From positions 272,501 through 336,500 of the forward strand of contig NZ_KI421504.1 in the NCBI RefSeq assembly GCF_000473165.1: DNA of 64,000 nucleotides, written 5' to 3'. Below are positions 1-9,344 of the stretch, piece after piece (position 1 is the first letter of the stretch; each line of letters begins with the position of its first letter). The stretch is from Leisingera aquimarina DSM 24565 (GTDB taxonomy: Bacteria > Pseudomonadota > Alphaproteobacteria > Rhodobacterales > Rhodobacteraceae). The position numbers and the translations under genes are program-made. The notes beneath the pieces were generated by a model that saw nothing but the letters and a program-made list of their open reading frames with translations, searched no databases and was not told the origin of the DNA.

Positions 1-1163
1 TTCTTGCGGACCTCTGCGGGCGTAATCTCATGGGGCATGGTCAGCTCGCGGCCCGTCGCTGCATTGTGGATGCACAGCGCATCCCCAGCCTGATAGATCC
101 GGTCCAGGCAATAGGTCGCTCCCACACAGGGGCGGATCTCATCCTCGCGCCCCTCAATAATTTTCTTCACCACATGCGGATCAGCCATATGGGCGCGGGT
201 CATGCCAACCATGTCCAAAAGCCCCGCGGCAACCGCATGGCGAGCAGTTGCCACATCCGGGATGCGGGCGGCGTGGAAGGTGGGCATGCCAGTCGCTTTC
301 TTCACCTCCCCGGCAAAATCCAGATGCGGGGCTGATTTCATACCCTGTACCGGGATCACATCTGTCATCGCCGGATCTGTATGGATGCGGCCGCGGATTA
401 CATTGAGGAAGTCAACCATGCCGCTGCCCGCCAGGCGCCTGGATATCTCAAGGCCTTCTCCCGGTGTGATGCCACCCTTCTGTGCCTCGTCTGCCGTGTA
501 GCGCAAGCCGACGATGAACTCCGCCCCGACCCGGTCCCGCACTGCCCTCAGCACCTCCATCGGGAATTTCATCCGGCTCTCCAGCGTCTGCCCGCCGTAT
601 ATCCCGTCCAGATCATTGGTCAGCGGCGACCAGAATTGGTCCATCAAATGGCCGTAGACCTGCAGTTCGATCCCATCCATGCCGCCGTCCTTCATCCGCT
701 CTGCGGCATCGGCGAAATCGCTGATGATCCGGGCGATATCCCAGTCCTCAGCCAGCTTGGGGAAGGCGCGGTGAGCCGGTTCGCGGTGCCTGGACGAGCT
801 GACAGAAGGCAGCCAGTCACCTTTGTTCCAGCCGGTGCGGCGACCCAAGTGTGTTAGCTGGATCATCACCGCCGCACCGTGTTCATGCACCTGATCGGTC
901 AAGTTGCGGATCCAGGGGACCACCTCATCCTTGTAGGCGAGGATATTGTTGAACACCGGCGGGCTGTCGCGGCTGACCGCGGCTGATCCGGCGGTCATTG
1001 TCAGCGCCACACCCGCCTTGGCGCGCTCCGCGTGATAAGCGGCATAGCGTTCCTTAGGCATGCCGTCTTCCGGGTAGGCCGGTTCATGGCTGGTGGTCAT
1101 GATCCGGTTGCGCAGCGCCAGGTGTTTCAGCTGATAGGGCTGCAGCAGCGGGTCCTTGGACAT
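1..1163 (-). CDS. NADH:flavin oxidoreductase (Old Yellow Enzyme family), N-methylproline-demethylase-like; C-terminus outside window
   Basis: Reading leftward from an ATG at 1163, about 387 codons stay open to the window edge. The N-terminus (MSKDPLLQPYQLKHLALRN) and the following TIM-barrel sequence are typical of the FMN-binding OYE/trimethylamine dehydrogenase family. Near the left edge a Cys pattern (CVGATYC, then ALC eleven residues on) matches the [4Fe-4S] site of the two-domain members, so an FAD/NAD-binding second domain probably follows outside the window. Members with this kind of N-terminus are often annotated as N-methylproline demethylases of betaine catabolism. That substrate is from memory of the family and is tentative. 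It is divergent from the TetR gene at 1303. Confidence 0.8.
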   Translation of the reverse strand, partial: MSKDPLLQPYQLKHLALRNRIMTTSHEPAYPEDGMPKERYAAYHAERAKAGVALTMTAGSAAVSRDSPPVFNNILAYKDEVVPWIRNLTDQVHEHGAAVMIQLTHLGRRTGWNKGDWLPSVSSSRHREPAHRAFPKLAEDWDIARIISDFADAAERMKDGGMDGIELQVYGHLMDQFWSPLTNDLDGIYGGQTLESRMKFPMEVLRAVRDRVGAEFIVGLRYTADEAQKGGITPGEGLEISRRLAGSGMVDFLNVIRGRIHTDPAMTDVIPVQGMKSAPHLDFAGEVKKATGMPTFHAARIPDVATARHAVAAGLLDMVGMTRAHMADPHVVKKIIEGREDEIRPCVGATYCLDRIYQAGDALCIHNAATGRELTMPHEITPAEVRK

Positions 1164-1220
1164 GATGCGGGTCTCCTGGAACGATGTCTGGGCAAGCGCG
1201 GCATTTGCGAGTCGCCAGCC

Positions 1221-1240
1221 ACTCTTGACACAAGAGTCAA
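1221..1240. promoter_or_regulatory. Probable TetR operator in the divergent promoter region
   Basis: ACTCTTG-ACA-CAAGAGT (1221-1237) is a perfect inverted repeat with 7-bp arms. It overlaps a second dyad, TTGAC...GTCAA (1225-1240). It lies between the divergent demethylase-like gene and the TetR gene, where an autoregulatory operator is expected. Binding by the TetR protein is inferred. Confidence 0.6.
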
Positions 1241-1302
1241 TTAAACAATCATACCTGTCAAGAAAAGTTGCGCCCGTCCTGCCCCGCTGTTATGGCTGTC
1301 GC

Positions 1303-1917
1303 ATGGACACTCAGGACATTACCCGCACCCGGCTGGGTGACGAAGACTGGCTATCAGCCGCTTACGAAGTATTGACCGAGAGCGGCGTGGAAGCGGTAAA
1401 AGTGATGCCGCTGGCCAAGCGGCTTGGTGTGGCCCGCACCAGTTTCTACTGGCACTTTAAAGACCGCGAGGCACTGCTGGAGGCGATGATCCAGCGATGG
1501 GAGGAAAAGAACACCGGGAACCTGATCGCCCGGTCCGAGGCGTATGCCGAGAGTATTGCCGAAGCGTTGTTCAATCTGTTCGACTGCTGGATTGATGCCG
1601 ACCTGTTCGACTCCCGGCTGGATCTGGCCATCCGAAATTGGGCGCGCAATGACCCTGGTTTACAGGCAAGGCTGGACTTAGCCGATACCCGGCGCGAACA
1701 GGCTTTGACGGAGATGTTCATCCGCTTTGGTTTCAGCGCCGGCGTCGCACTGATCCGCGCACGTGCGATGATTTACACCCAAATCGGCTATATCTCGATG
1801 CAAGTGAACGAAAGCACGGAGTACCGGATATCGCTCATGCCCGGCTGGGTCGAGGTTTTCACTGGCACGCCGCCATCAAAGCGGGATCTGGACCGTTTTC
1901 TGTCCCGCCACAGCTGA
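1303..1917 (+). CDS. TetR-family transcriptional regulator
   Basis: A 204-residue protein starting MDTQDITRTRLG. The N-terminal helix-turn-helix includes GVEAVKVMPLAKRLGVARTS followed by FYWHFKDREALLEAM, the usual TetR signature of recognition helix plus YxHFxxKxxL. The C-terminal ligand domain is divergent and does not identify an effector. The frame is open further upstream to 1156, but that extension would run through the palindromic operator, so the ATG at 1303 is preferred. It probably represses the divergent flavoprotein gene and itself. Confidence 0.85.
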   Translation: MDTQDITRTRLGDEDWLSAAYEVLTESGVEAVKVMPLAKRLGVARTSFYWHFKDREALLEAMIQRWEEKNTGNLIARSEAYAESIAEALFNLFDCWIDADLFDSRLDLAIRNWARNDPGLQARLDLADTRREQALTEMFIRFGFSAGVALIRARAMIYTQIGYISMQVNESTEYRISLMPGWVEVFTGTPPSKRDLDRFLSRHS

Positions 1918-1994
1918 CAAAGCTATCTGCCCGGAAAATAGCAGGCCGCCAGCCTCAAATACATCGGTGAAAATCCTAGAAGCCCAAACGCAAA

Positions 1995-2025
1995 GCGGGC
2001 GCGAAGCCATCAGCTCCGCGCCCGC
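1995..2025 (-). terminator. Intrinsic terminator of the formate dehydrogenase operon
   Basis: A 9-bp perfect stem (GCGGGCGCG / CGCGCCCGC) with a 13-nt loop lies 26 bp beyond the stop of the formate dehydrogenase large subunit. On the minus strand it is followed by TTTGCGTTT. Confidence 0.7.
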
Positions 2026-2051
2026 CCTTAATTCATCTATACGCAGCCGGA

Positions 2052-4826
2052 TTACTCAGCGGCGATCTGGCTCTCCACCTTTTCGACTCGGACAGCCGAG
2101 AACTTGAATTCGGGGATCTTGCCGTAGGGGTCGATTGCCGGGTTGGTCAGGATATTGGCGGCGGCCTCGACATAGGCAAAGGGCACAAACACCATGTCCT
2201 CGGCAATTGCCCGGTCGGCCCGCGCCATGATCTCGATCGAGCCGCGGCGGGTTGACAGACGCACCATCTCGCCCGGCTCTACGCCCATCGCCCGCAGGGT
2301 TTTGGGGTTGAGCGAGCAGTTCGCTTCCGGCTCGACCGCATCCAGCACCAATGACCGGCGGGTCATCGACCCGGTGTGCCAATGCTCCAGCTGGCGGCCG
2401 GTGGTCATGATCATCGGATATTCCGCATCCGGCGCCTCATCCGGCGGGATCACCGACGCCGGGGTAAAGCGGGCACGGCCTTCGGGGCGCGGGAAGCCGT
2501 CACCAAACACAATCGCCTGACCGGGATCAGTCTCGTGCAGCGACGGGTAGGTGATGGTCTCGGTTTCCAGACGCTCCCAGGTGATGTTGTTCAGGGACTT
2601 CATGTTCAGCTTCATCTCGTTAAAGACTTCGCTGACATCCTTGTAATCCCAAGGCAGGCCGATGCGCTGCGCCAGTTCCACGGTGACTTTCCAGTCCTCG
2701 CGCGCCTCGCCCGGAGGCGCCACGGCGGGGCGCACCCGCTGCACCTGCCGGTTGGTGTTGGACACGGTGCCGTTTTTTTCATAGAGCGCCGAGGCCGGCA
2801 GGATGATGTCGGCATAGTTCGCCGTCTCTGTGAGAAAGATATCCTGAACGATCATCAACTCCAGCTTGGCAAAGGCGTCGCGTGCGTGATCTGCATCCGG
2901 GTCGGACATCGCCGGGTTTTCGCCCTGGATGTACATGCCCTTGACGTTGCCGGCATAGGCCTGATCGACGATCTCGGTCACGGTGAGACCCTTCTCGTTC
3001 GAGAAGTCGCCGCCGCCCCAGACATCGGTAAAGCTTTTGCGCACATCATCCGAGGTAACGGTCTGATAATCCGGCAGGAACATCGGGATCAGGCCCGCGT
3101 CGGACGCACCCTGCACGTTGTTCTGGCCGCGCAGCGGGTGCAGGCCGGCGCCCGGCTTGCCGACGTTACCGGTCATCAGGGCCAGCGAGATCAGGCAGCG
3201 CGAGTTGTCGGTGCCGTGAATGTGCTGGGAGATACCCATGCCCCAGAAGATCAAACCGGCCTCTGCCTTGGCAAAGATCCGCGCCACACGGCGCAGCTGG
3301 TCCGGTTCGATGCCGCAGATTTCCGACATCTTCTCTGGCGTGAACTGCTTCAGGTGCTCTTTTTCAGCTTCCCAGTTCTCGGTCCAGCGGTGGATGTACT
3401 GGCTGTCATACAGTTCTTCCTCGACGATCACATGCATGATCGCGTTGAGCATCGACACATCCGCGCCGGGGCGGAACTGCAGCATCTCGGTCGCAAAGCG
3501 ACGCATGCCCACGCCGCGCGGATCCATCACGATCAGCTTGCCGCCGCGTTTGGTGAACTGCTTGAAGTAGGTCGCCGCCACCGGGTGGTTTTCGATCGGG
3601 TTGGAGCCGATGATGATCGCCACATCCGCGTTTTCGATCTCGTTGAAGGTCGCGGTCACAGCACCGGAGCCAACGTTTTCGATCAGCGCCGCAACCGAAG
3701 ACGCGTGGCAAAGACGGGTGCAGTGATCAACGTTGTTGTGTTTAAAGCCCTGGCGGATGAACTTCTGGAAGAGATAGGCCTCTTCGTTGGTGCATTTTGC
3801 CGAGCCGAAACCTGCAACCGATTTCGGATCCTCATCGCGCAGCTTCATCAGGCTTTTGCCAGCCAGATCCATCGCCTCTTCCCAAGTCGCTTCGCGGAAG
3901 TGGGTGGAGAGATCGCCCGGATCGACGTTCAGGCCTTTGGCCGGCGCGTCGTCGCGGCGGATCAGCGGCTTGGTCAGGCGGTGCGGGTGGTGGATGTAAT
4001 CAAAGCCAAAGCGGCCCTTGACGCACAGACGGCCTTCGTTGGCCGGGCCGTTGATGCCCTCGACATGCTTGACCTTGCCGTCCTTGACCTTCAGCGACAC
4101 CTTGCAGCCGACGCCGCAGAACGGGCAGACGCTTTCGGTTTCGCTATCAAAGTCCTTGCTGTCGCCAACCTGGTTTTCGTCCACCACGGTGGCAGGCATC
4201 AGCGCGCCGGTCGGACAGGCCTGCACACATTCGCCGCAAGCGACACAGGTCGACTGGCCCATCGGGTCGGCGATGTCAAAGGTCGGATAGGCGTCGTGAC
4301 CGCGGCCGGCCATGCCGATCACATCGTTCACCTGCACTTCACGGCACGCACGAACACAAAGGCCGCAGGAAATACAGGCGTCCAGGTTCACCTTCATGGC
4401 AATGTGGCTGTCATCCAGCAGCGGGATGCGGCCCTCTTCCAGCTTGGGGAAGCGGCTCTCGGTGACGCCGTTCAGCTCCGCCATGTCCCACATGTGGGAG
4501 GATTTATCGTGGGCCTCTTCCTGCTTGGGCTGGTCGGCTACCAGCAGTTCCATCACCATCTTACGGGCGTTCTCGGCGCGCGCGTTATTGGTGGTGACAA
4601 CCATACCTTCGGCGGGTTCGCGGATACAGGAGGCGGCAAGCGTGCGCTCGCCTTCGATCTCGACCATGCAGGCGCGGCAGTTGCCGTCCGGACGGTAGCC
4701 TGGCTGCGGCTTGTGGCACAGATGCGGGATTTTCAACCCGCGGCCGTTGGCGACTTCCCAGATGGTCAGGCCTGCTTCAGCCGAAACCTGTTCGCCATCG
4801 AGTGTGAAAGTGATTTTATCGCTCAT
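2052..4826 (-). CDS. fdsA: NAD-dependent formate dehydrogenase, molybdopterin-containing alpha subunit
   Basis: A 924-residue large subunit oxidising formate to CO2. Domains in order: an N-terminal plant-type [2Fe-2S] domain (C37, C50, C53, C67); two [4Fe-4S] ferredoxin motifs (CISCGLCVRAC, CVACGECVQAC); the CPFCGVGC [4Fe-4S] site of the molybdopterin domain; catalytic C373 in CTRLCHASS (Cys, not selenocysteine); and a C-terminal dinucleotide-binding domain (MTTGRQLEHWHTGSMTRRS). The NuoG-type His-ligated cluster motif (HxxxCxxCxxxxxC) expected between the first two domains is absent: the segment near residues 95-120 has His but no Cys. It starts 3 bp after the stop of the fused electron-transfer subunit, so the two form a tight operon. 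The complex is cytoplasmic. Confidence 0.93.
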   Translation of the reverse strand: MSDKITFTLDGEQVSAEAGLTIWEVANGRGLKIPHLCHKPQPGYRPDGNCRACMVEIEGERTLAASCIREPAEGMVVTTNNARAENARKMVMELLVADQPKQEEAHDKSSHMWDMAELNGVTESRFPKLEEGRIPLLDDSHIAMKVNLDACISCGLCVRACREVQVNDVIGMAGRGHDAYPTFDIADPMGQSTCVACGECVQACPTGALMPATVVDENQVGDSKDFDSETESVCPFCGVGCKVSLKVKDGKVKHVEGINGPANEGRLCVKGRFGFDYIHHPHRLTKPLIRRDDAPAKGLNVDPGDLSTHFREATWEEAMDLAGKSLMKLRDEDPKSVAGFGSAKCTNEEAYLFQKFIRQGFKHNNVDHCTRLCHASSVAALIENVGSGAVTATFNEIENADVAIIIGSNPIENHPVAATYFKQFTKRGGKLIVMDPRGVGMRRFATEMLQFRPGADVSMLNAIMHVIVEEELYDSQYIHRWTENWEAEKEHLKQFTPEKMSEICGIEPDQLRRVARIFAKAEAGLIFWGMGISQHIHGTDNSRCLISLALMTGNVGKPGAGLHPLRGQNNVQGASDAGLIPMFLPDYQTVTSDDVRKSFTDVWGGGDFSNEKGLTVTEIVDQAYAGNVKGMYIQGENPAMSDPDADHARDAFAKLELMIVQDIFLTETANYADIILPASALYEKNGTVSNTNRQVQRVRPAVAPPGEAREDWKVTVELAQRIGLPWDYKDVSEVFNEMKLNMKSLNNITWERLETETITYPSLHETDPGQAIVFGDGFPRPEGRARFTPASVIPPDEAPDAEYPMIMTTGRQLEHWHTGSMTRRSLVLDAVEPEANCSLNPKTLRAMGVEPGEMVRLSTRRGSIEIMARADRAIAEDMVFVPFAYVEAAANILTNPAIDPYGKIPEFKFSAVRVEKVESQIAAE

Positions 4827-4829
4827 GGC

Positions 4830-6518
4830 TTAAACCTCCTCGGGGAAGTGTTTGATGGTCAGGCGGATCGGGTTAGGTGCTGCCTGACCCAGACCGCAGA
4901 TCGATGTGTCAACCATCGCCGCGCTCAACTCTTCCAGCAGGCCCTGATCCCACTTCTTTTCGCTCATCAGCTTCACAGCCTTCTCGCAGCCCACCCGGCA
5001 GGGGGTGCATTGGCCGCAGCTTTCATCCTCGAAGAAGCGCAGCATGTTCAGCGCAGCGTCGCGGGCCGAGTCCTGATCGGACAGAACCACAACAGCGGCA
5101 GACCCGATGAAAGTGCCGTGCGGCTGCAGCGTGTCAAAGTCGAGCGGGATGTCGTGCATCGACGCAGGCAGCAGGCCCGAGGACGGGCCGCCCGGCTGGT
5201 ACGCCTTGAAGGCATGGCCATCCAGCATCCCGCCACAGGCTTCGATAACATCGGTGATGGTGGAACCGGCCGGCAGCAGATGCACGCCCGGGTTCTTCAC
5301 GCGGCCCGACACGGAGTAGCTGCGCAGGCCCTTGCGGCCGTTCTTCTCAACCGAGTTCAGGCACTCAGGGCCTTCGCGGTTGATTTTGCAGACCCAATAG
5401 AGGGTTTCGACGTTGTGAACGAGGGTCGGACGGCCGAAGATACCCACCTGCGCCACAAAAGGCGGACGGTGGCGCGGCTCGCCGCGCTTGCCTTCGATCG
5501 ACTCGATCATCGCGCTTTCTTCACCGCAGATATAGGCCCCTGCCCCGCGGCGCAAATCGATGTAGCCTGCCTCGACGATACCTGCGTCTTCCAGCGCCTT
5601 GATCTCGGTTGCGAGGATCTCCAGCACCGCCGGATATTCGTCGCGCATGTAGATAAAGGCTTTTTCAGCTTCGACGGCCCAAGCCGCCATCAGCATGCCT
5701 TCCAGGAAGATATGCGGCGTGCGCTCCAGGTAGTAGCGGTCCTTGAAGGTACCGGGTTCGCCCTCATCGCCATTCACGGCCAGATAGCGCGGGCCTTCAT
5801 TGGCGCGGACAAAACCCCATTTGGTGCCCGACGGAAAGCCAGCGCCGCCAAGACCGCGCAGGCCGGCTTCTTTGACTTTCGCCTGAACCGCTTCCCAGTC
5901 GCCATTGGCACGCAGGTCTTTCAGCGTCGCATAACCGCCTTCGGCCTCGTAGGCGGCGAAGGTTTCGTATTCAGGGATGTGCGCATGTGTGTCATCTGCC
6001 GCAATCGCCGCTTCCACCTTTTCAACCGTCGCATGGTCGATGTGGTTGTGACCGATTTCCAGCACCGGGGCGGTGTCGCAGCGGCCCATGCAGGGTGCGC
6101 GCAGCACGCGGACTTGCGACGCGTCCAGCCCATCTTCCAGCGCTTTTTGCAGCTGCTCAGCGCCCGCCAACTCGCACGACAGAGAGTCGCAAACCCGGAT
6201 GGTCAGCGCGGGTGGCGGTGTCTCGCCTTCCTTCACCACATCAAAATGGGCATAGAAGGTGGCCACTTCATAGATTTCCGCCTGGCCAGTGCGCATCTCT
6301 TCGGCCAGCGCCCGTATATGCGCCGCGCTGAGACAGCTGTATTTGTCCTGAATCAGGTGCAGGAATTCAATCAGAAGATCACGGTTGCGCGGGCGGTCAC
6401 CCAGCAGCTCCTGAACCTCGCTCAGCGCAATGTCGTCAACCTGGCGGCCTTTGGGCGTCTTGCGCCCCTTGCCTTTGCCGGACTTCCATACGCCCTTGCT
6501 ATCATCCAATGGTGCCAT
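4830..6518 (-). CDS. fdsB: NAD-dependent formate dehydrogenase, fused gamma-beta (NuoE-NuoF-like) subunit
   Basis: A 562-residue protein carrying electrons from the alpha subunit to NAD+. Residues roughly 20-170 are a thioredoxin-like [2Fe-2S] NuoE/FdsG domain with paired Cys motifs (CDSLSC, CMGRC). Residues roughly 190-560 are a NuoF/FdsB domain with the FMN/NADH site (GLGGAGFPSGTKW, NGDEGEPGTFKDR) and the C-terminal [4Fe-4S] motif (SCGQCTPCRVGC plus a later Cys in SICGLG). In Rhodobacter-type FDS complexes these are separate fdsG and fdsB genes; here they are one reading frame without interruption. A Lys/Gly-rich leader (SGKGKGRKTPKGR) precedes the first domain. A good GGAGG-like site sits just upstream of the ATG. 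Confidence 0.93.
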   Translation of the reverse strand: MAPLDDSKGVWKSGKGKGRKTPKGRQVDDIALSEVQELLGDRPRNRDLLIEFLHLIQDKYSCLSAAHIRALAEEMRTGQAEIYEVATFYAHFDVVKEGETPPPALTIRVCDSLSCELAGAEQLQKALEDGLDASQVRVLRAPCMGRCDTAPVLEIGHNHIDHATVEKVEAAIAADDTHAHIPEYETFAAYEAEGGYATLKDLRANGDWEAVQAKVKEAGLRGLGGAGFPSGTKWGFVRANEGPRYLAVNGDEGEPGTFKDRYYLERTPHIFLEGMLMAAWAVEAEKAFIYMRDEYPAVLEILATEIKALEDAGIVEAGYIDLRRGAGAYICGEESAMIESIEGKRGEPRHRPPFVAQVGIFGRPTLVHNVETLYWVCKINREGPECLNSVEKNGRKGLRSYSVSGRVKNPGVHLLPAGSTITDVIEACGGMLDGHAFKAYQPGGPSSGLLPASMHDIPLDFDTLQPHGTFIGSAAVVVLSDQDSARDAALNMLRFFEDESCGQCTPCRVGCEKAVKLMSEKKWDQGLLEELSAAMVDTSICGLGQAAPNPIRLTIKHFPEEV

Positions 6519-6613
6519 GGGGTCCTCCAGTCAGCACGTAATTCAACCCGAAATGCCATCAAGAATGAATATCGTCAAATCTAGAAAACCGAACGTACGA
6601 TAAGCAATGCTTA

Positions 6614-7522
6614 TCACGCCATTTGCGGCATCCCATCGTCCACAAACGTCGCAACCACCTCTTTTAAAGCGCGCACAGTTGTGAGTTCCGGTGTCCGGTC
6701 CAAAGTGGCGATGCAAATCTGCCGGGTTTGTTCCGGCTTAATCAGCGTCAGCACCCGGGTGCCGCCGAGCCCCCCCAGGGCTTGCATCAGCGCACGCGGC
6801 AGAATCGTCGCCACCGACCCTTCACGTGCCAGCACCATCGACGCCATGAAACCGTTGGATTCGGACACAATCTCCGGCCTCAGCTCCAGATCCGCAAAGA
6901 TCCGGTCTAGAATGCGGCGGTTCTGCATCTGCTGATCCAGCAAACTGAGCGGCAATTCTGCCGCTTCTGCCCAGCTGATCGCATGGCCCCGGTCCGCCAC
7001 CATCCGTTCCGGCGCCAGCAGCACATAGCTTTCCTCATAGAGCGGCTGCACTGTCACCAGATCCCGTCCCATGCTGTCGGAATAAGTTATTCCAGCATCA
7101 ATTGTACCATCATAAAGCCGTTGCTGAATAGCCAGCGATGTGGTGACTTCGACCCGCGCCAGAATCCTCGGATAGGCCTGATGGACTTGGTCCACCAGTT
7201 GCGCGGCCCAAGCGGTGGCGGTCGGCACCACCCCCAGCACCAAGGTGCCTGTCACCTCGCCGCGGGTTGCCGCAATCTCCTGCTCCAGTGCCTTGGCATC
7301 GTCCAGAATCGAGCGAGCCCGGCGCACAATCATCATGCCTTCCTCGGTCAGCCCTTGGAACCGGTTGGCCCGGCGCACGATGGACAGACCCAGCCGTTCC
7401 TCCAGATTGCGGATCCGCATAGAAAACGCAGGCTGCGAAATACCGCAATCAGCAGCGGCCTTGGCGAAATGCTGATGCCGCGCCAGCGCGGTCAGCAGCT
7501 GAAGGTCTTTGAGTTCGATCAT
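6614..7522 (-). CDS. LysR-family regulator, probably of formate dehydrogenase
   Basis: A 302-residue LysR-type regulator. The N-terminal winged HTH reads LKDLQLLTALARHQHFAKAA followed by SQPAFSMRIRNLEERLG. The rest is a periplasmic-binding-like effector domain. The ATG at 7522 is preferred over an in-frame TTG two codons upstream. It is on the same strand as the formate dehydrogenase genes, with a 95-bp gap before the fused subunit. Control of the fds operon is inferred from position only. Confidence 0.88.
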   Translation of the reverse strand: MIELKDLQLLTALARHQHFAKAAADCGISQPAFSMRIRNLEERLGLSIVRRANRFQGLTEEGMMIVRRARSILDDAKALEQEIAATRGEVTGTLVLGVVPTATAWAAQLVDQVHQAYPRILARVEVTTSLAIQQRLYDGTIDAGITYSDSMGRDLVTVQPLYEESYVLLAPERMVADRGHAISWAEAAELPLSLLDQQMQNRRILDRIFADLELRPEIVSESNGFMASMVLAREGSVATILPRALMQALGGLGGTRVLTLIKPEQTRQICIATLDRTPELTTVRALKEVVATFVDDGMPQMA

Positions 7523-7575
7523 GACCAAACCTTACGCTGCCCCTGCCGATCCGCACAATGGGATCTGCTGCGACC

Positions 7576-8127
7576 TTAGGAACCGCTGCGCGCTTCGGCC
7601 TGACGGACAGCCTCGCCGAACAGCTCAGTCAATTCCTCCAGTGTTTCCGCAGCGCAATGCAACCGCCTGGCCAGATCCTGACGCCCCGCCAGCGCCTGCA
7701 ACAGCAGACGTTCACGGATATCCTGCAGCCTCTCCTCCACCTGACAGCCTTCCTCAGTCAAGCTGTAGGTGACCCCTGAGCGGCCCGCCCCCTGTTTGCG
7801 GGTCAGCCCGGCAGATGCCAGTTTGCGCAGGGAATACTGAATATTGGGAATATCGGTGCGGTTGGTGCTCCAGGCCAACTCCTTGATCGTTTTGGACCGG
7901 CTGCCATTGCCGATCAACTGCAGTAATGTGATCTCAGCACTTGCCAAGGACACGGTGCTGAGCTGTTCAAAACAGCCAGCCTGCCATCGGGTCAAACCCG
8001 CTCCCGCCCTTTGAATTGCCATTTCCAGCATGTGCAACCCACCGTCCGGCAACACCTCAACAGCCGTGTCAGCGGCCAGGCCAGCAGTCAAACAAGATAA
8101 AGGGGAACGGTCGACTTTGTTATCCAA
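7576..8127 (-). CDS. MarR-like winged-helix regulator
   Basis: The C-terminal half carries a clear winged helix (TNRTDIPNIQYSLRKLASAG, then a RSGVTYSLTEEG wing) and a helical tail like MarR-family dimerisation regions. The frame is open to 8313, but residues upstream of a TTG at 8127 look non-coding, so I place the start there (183 residues); ATG starts further inside are possible. It lies upstream of the LysR gene on the same strand, in a position shared with some formate dehydrogenase loci. The function is otherwise unknown. Confidence 0.6.
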   Translation of the reverse strand: MDNKVDRSPLSCLTAGLAADTAVEVLPDGGLHMLEMAIQRAGAGLTRWQAGCFEQLSTVSLASAEITLLQLIGNGSRSKTIKELAWSTNRTDIPNIQYSLRKLASAGLTRKQGAGRSGVTYSLTEEGCQVEERLQDIRERLLLQALAGRQDLARRLHCAAETLEELTELFGEAVRQAEARSGS

Positions 8128-8303
8128 CGAACAACTCCGGAAAATAAATTTTATGGCCCTGAAAAGGCATGAAGACAGTGGGTCAGAAAATATGTCTGCC
8201 CGAAGCCGCCTGTCTGGCAAAGGCATGCAATCAATCCTTGCATGCAGCGGCGGCGTCGGAAGCTTTCTGAAAATCCAACTCAAATTACCCGCAACGTATC
8301 CAA

Positions 8304-9336
8304 TCAAATCCAAGAAATTTCAATACCCAGGGCCGCCATCTGCTGCGCAACGCTGACAACAACTTGAGATATGGTGCCAGAGTTTGCCAGTACACACCCG
8401 CCACGTGAGCTACTCCCCAATCGCTGGACAGTTTCCGGCGTAGATTGAGCTACTCTCTGCCCCTGCTGACCGGGTTGGGTTTCGTCTTTTCTCAGCCAAT
8501 GGACCACGGCTGGCGGTCTGCCGCCAAGGGCGGAATGCGGGCGCTTCCGATTGTAGAATCCCACCCACTTTCCGACGCCCGCCCTTGCCTCAGATCCGGT
8601 TTCCCAAGCCTGCAGGTAGACGCATTCGTATTTCAGCGGCCGCCATAGCCGTTCCACGAAGATGTTATCAAGGAACCGGCCTTTTCCATCCATCGAGATG
8701 CGCACGCCAGCTCTGCGCAGCCGGTCCGTCCAGGCGAAGGAGGTGAATTGCGAGCCCTGATCGGTGTTCATGATGCCGGGCGGGCCGAAGCGGTGGATTG
8801 CCTCGTTCAGCGCCTCGACGCAGAAGCCGGCTTCCAGCGTATTCGAGATGCGCCAGGCCAGCACCTTGCGCGTGTGCCAGTCAAGGACCGCCACCAAATA
8901 CAGGAACCCCTTGCGCATCCATTGCCCGGCAGGCGATTGCGAAGCAATCTGCCGAGAGGGGCAGGTAGGTGATGTCGGCCGCCCAGACTTGGTTTGGGCG
9001 GGTCACGCTCAGACCGCGCAACAGATAGGGGTATGTCTTGCGTCCCTTTGCCGCCTTGCTGGTGTTGGGCTTCTGATAGATCGGCATCAAGCCCATGAGG
9101 CGCATCAACCGTCTGATCCGCTTCTCATTCACCAGATGGCCCTCGTTCCGCAGATGCCACGTCATCTGCCGGACACCGAAGAACGGCGTTTCCAGAAACC
9201 GCTCGTCGATCAGACGCATTAGCGCCAGGTTCAGCGCCGTCTCGCCCTTGGGCGTGTAATAGAACGACGACCGCAGGATCGACAGCAGCCTGCATTGCTT
9301 GCCGATAGACAGCTCAGAATTGGCAGGTTCGACCAT
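8304..9336 (-). pseudogene. IS3-family transposase OrfB, disrupted by a 40-bp insertion
   Basis: From an ATG at 9336 the protein follows the rve integrase fold up to VWAADITYLPL (first catalytic Asp). The frame then runs into unrelated residues and stops at 8881. The rest resumes in another frame from 8918 (MRKGFLYLVAVLDWHTRKVL), with the second Asp (MNTDQGSQFTS) and the Glu region (GRFLDNIFVERLWRPLKYE). The break coincides with bases 8919-8958. The second frame also reads out past the IS end at 8406 to a stop at 8304. Confidence 0.85.
8919..8958. repeat. 40-bp REP-like hairpin inserted in the transposase gene
   Basis: Removing these 40 bases rejoins YLP to MRKGFLYL, the expected IS3 OrfB sequence. 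The insert folds as GGCAGATTGC-TTCG-CAATCGCCTGCC on the minus strand: a near-perfect stem capped by a TTCG tetraloop. This resembles repetitive extragenic palindromes. No second copy was noticed in this window. Confidence 0.65.
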
Positions 9337-9344
9337 CTTGCGCC

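Noticed and set aside
2052-4826. Selenocysteine-type formate dehydrogenase
   Set aside because: The active-site codon is TGC (Cys373), and no in-frame TGA is present.
2376-6584. A 1402-codon open frame on the plus strand across the formate dehydrogenase genes
   Set aside because: It is antisense to two unmistakable genes in codon-aligned register; high GC at third positions creates such long shadows. Its product is low-complexity His/Ala/Arg/Gly-rich sequence with no domain.
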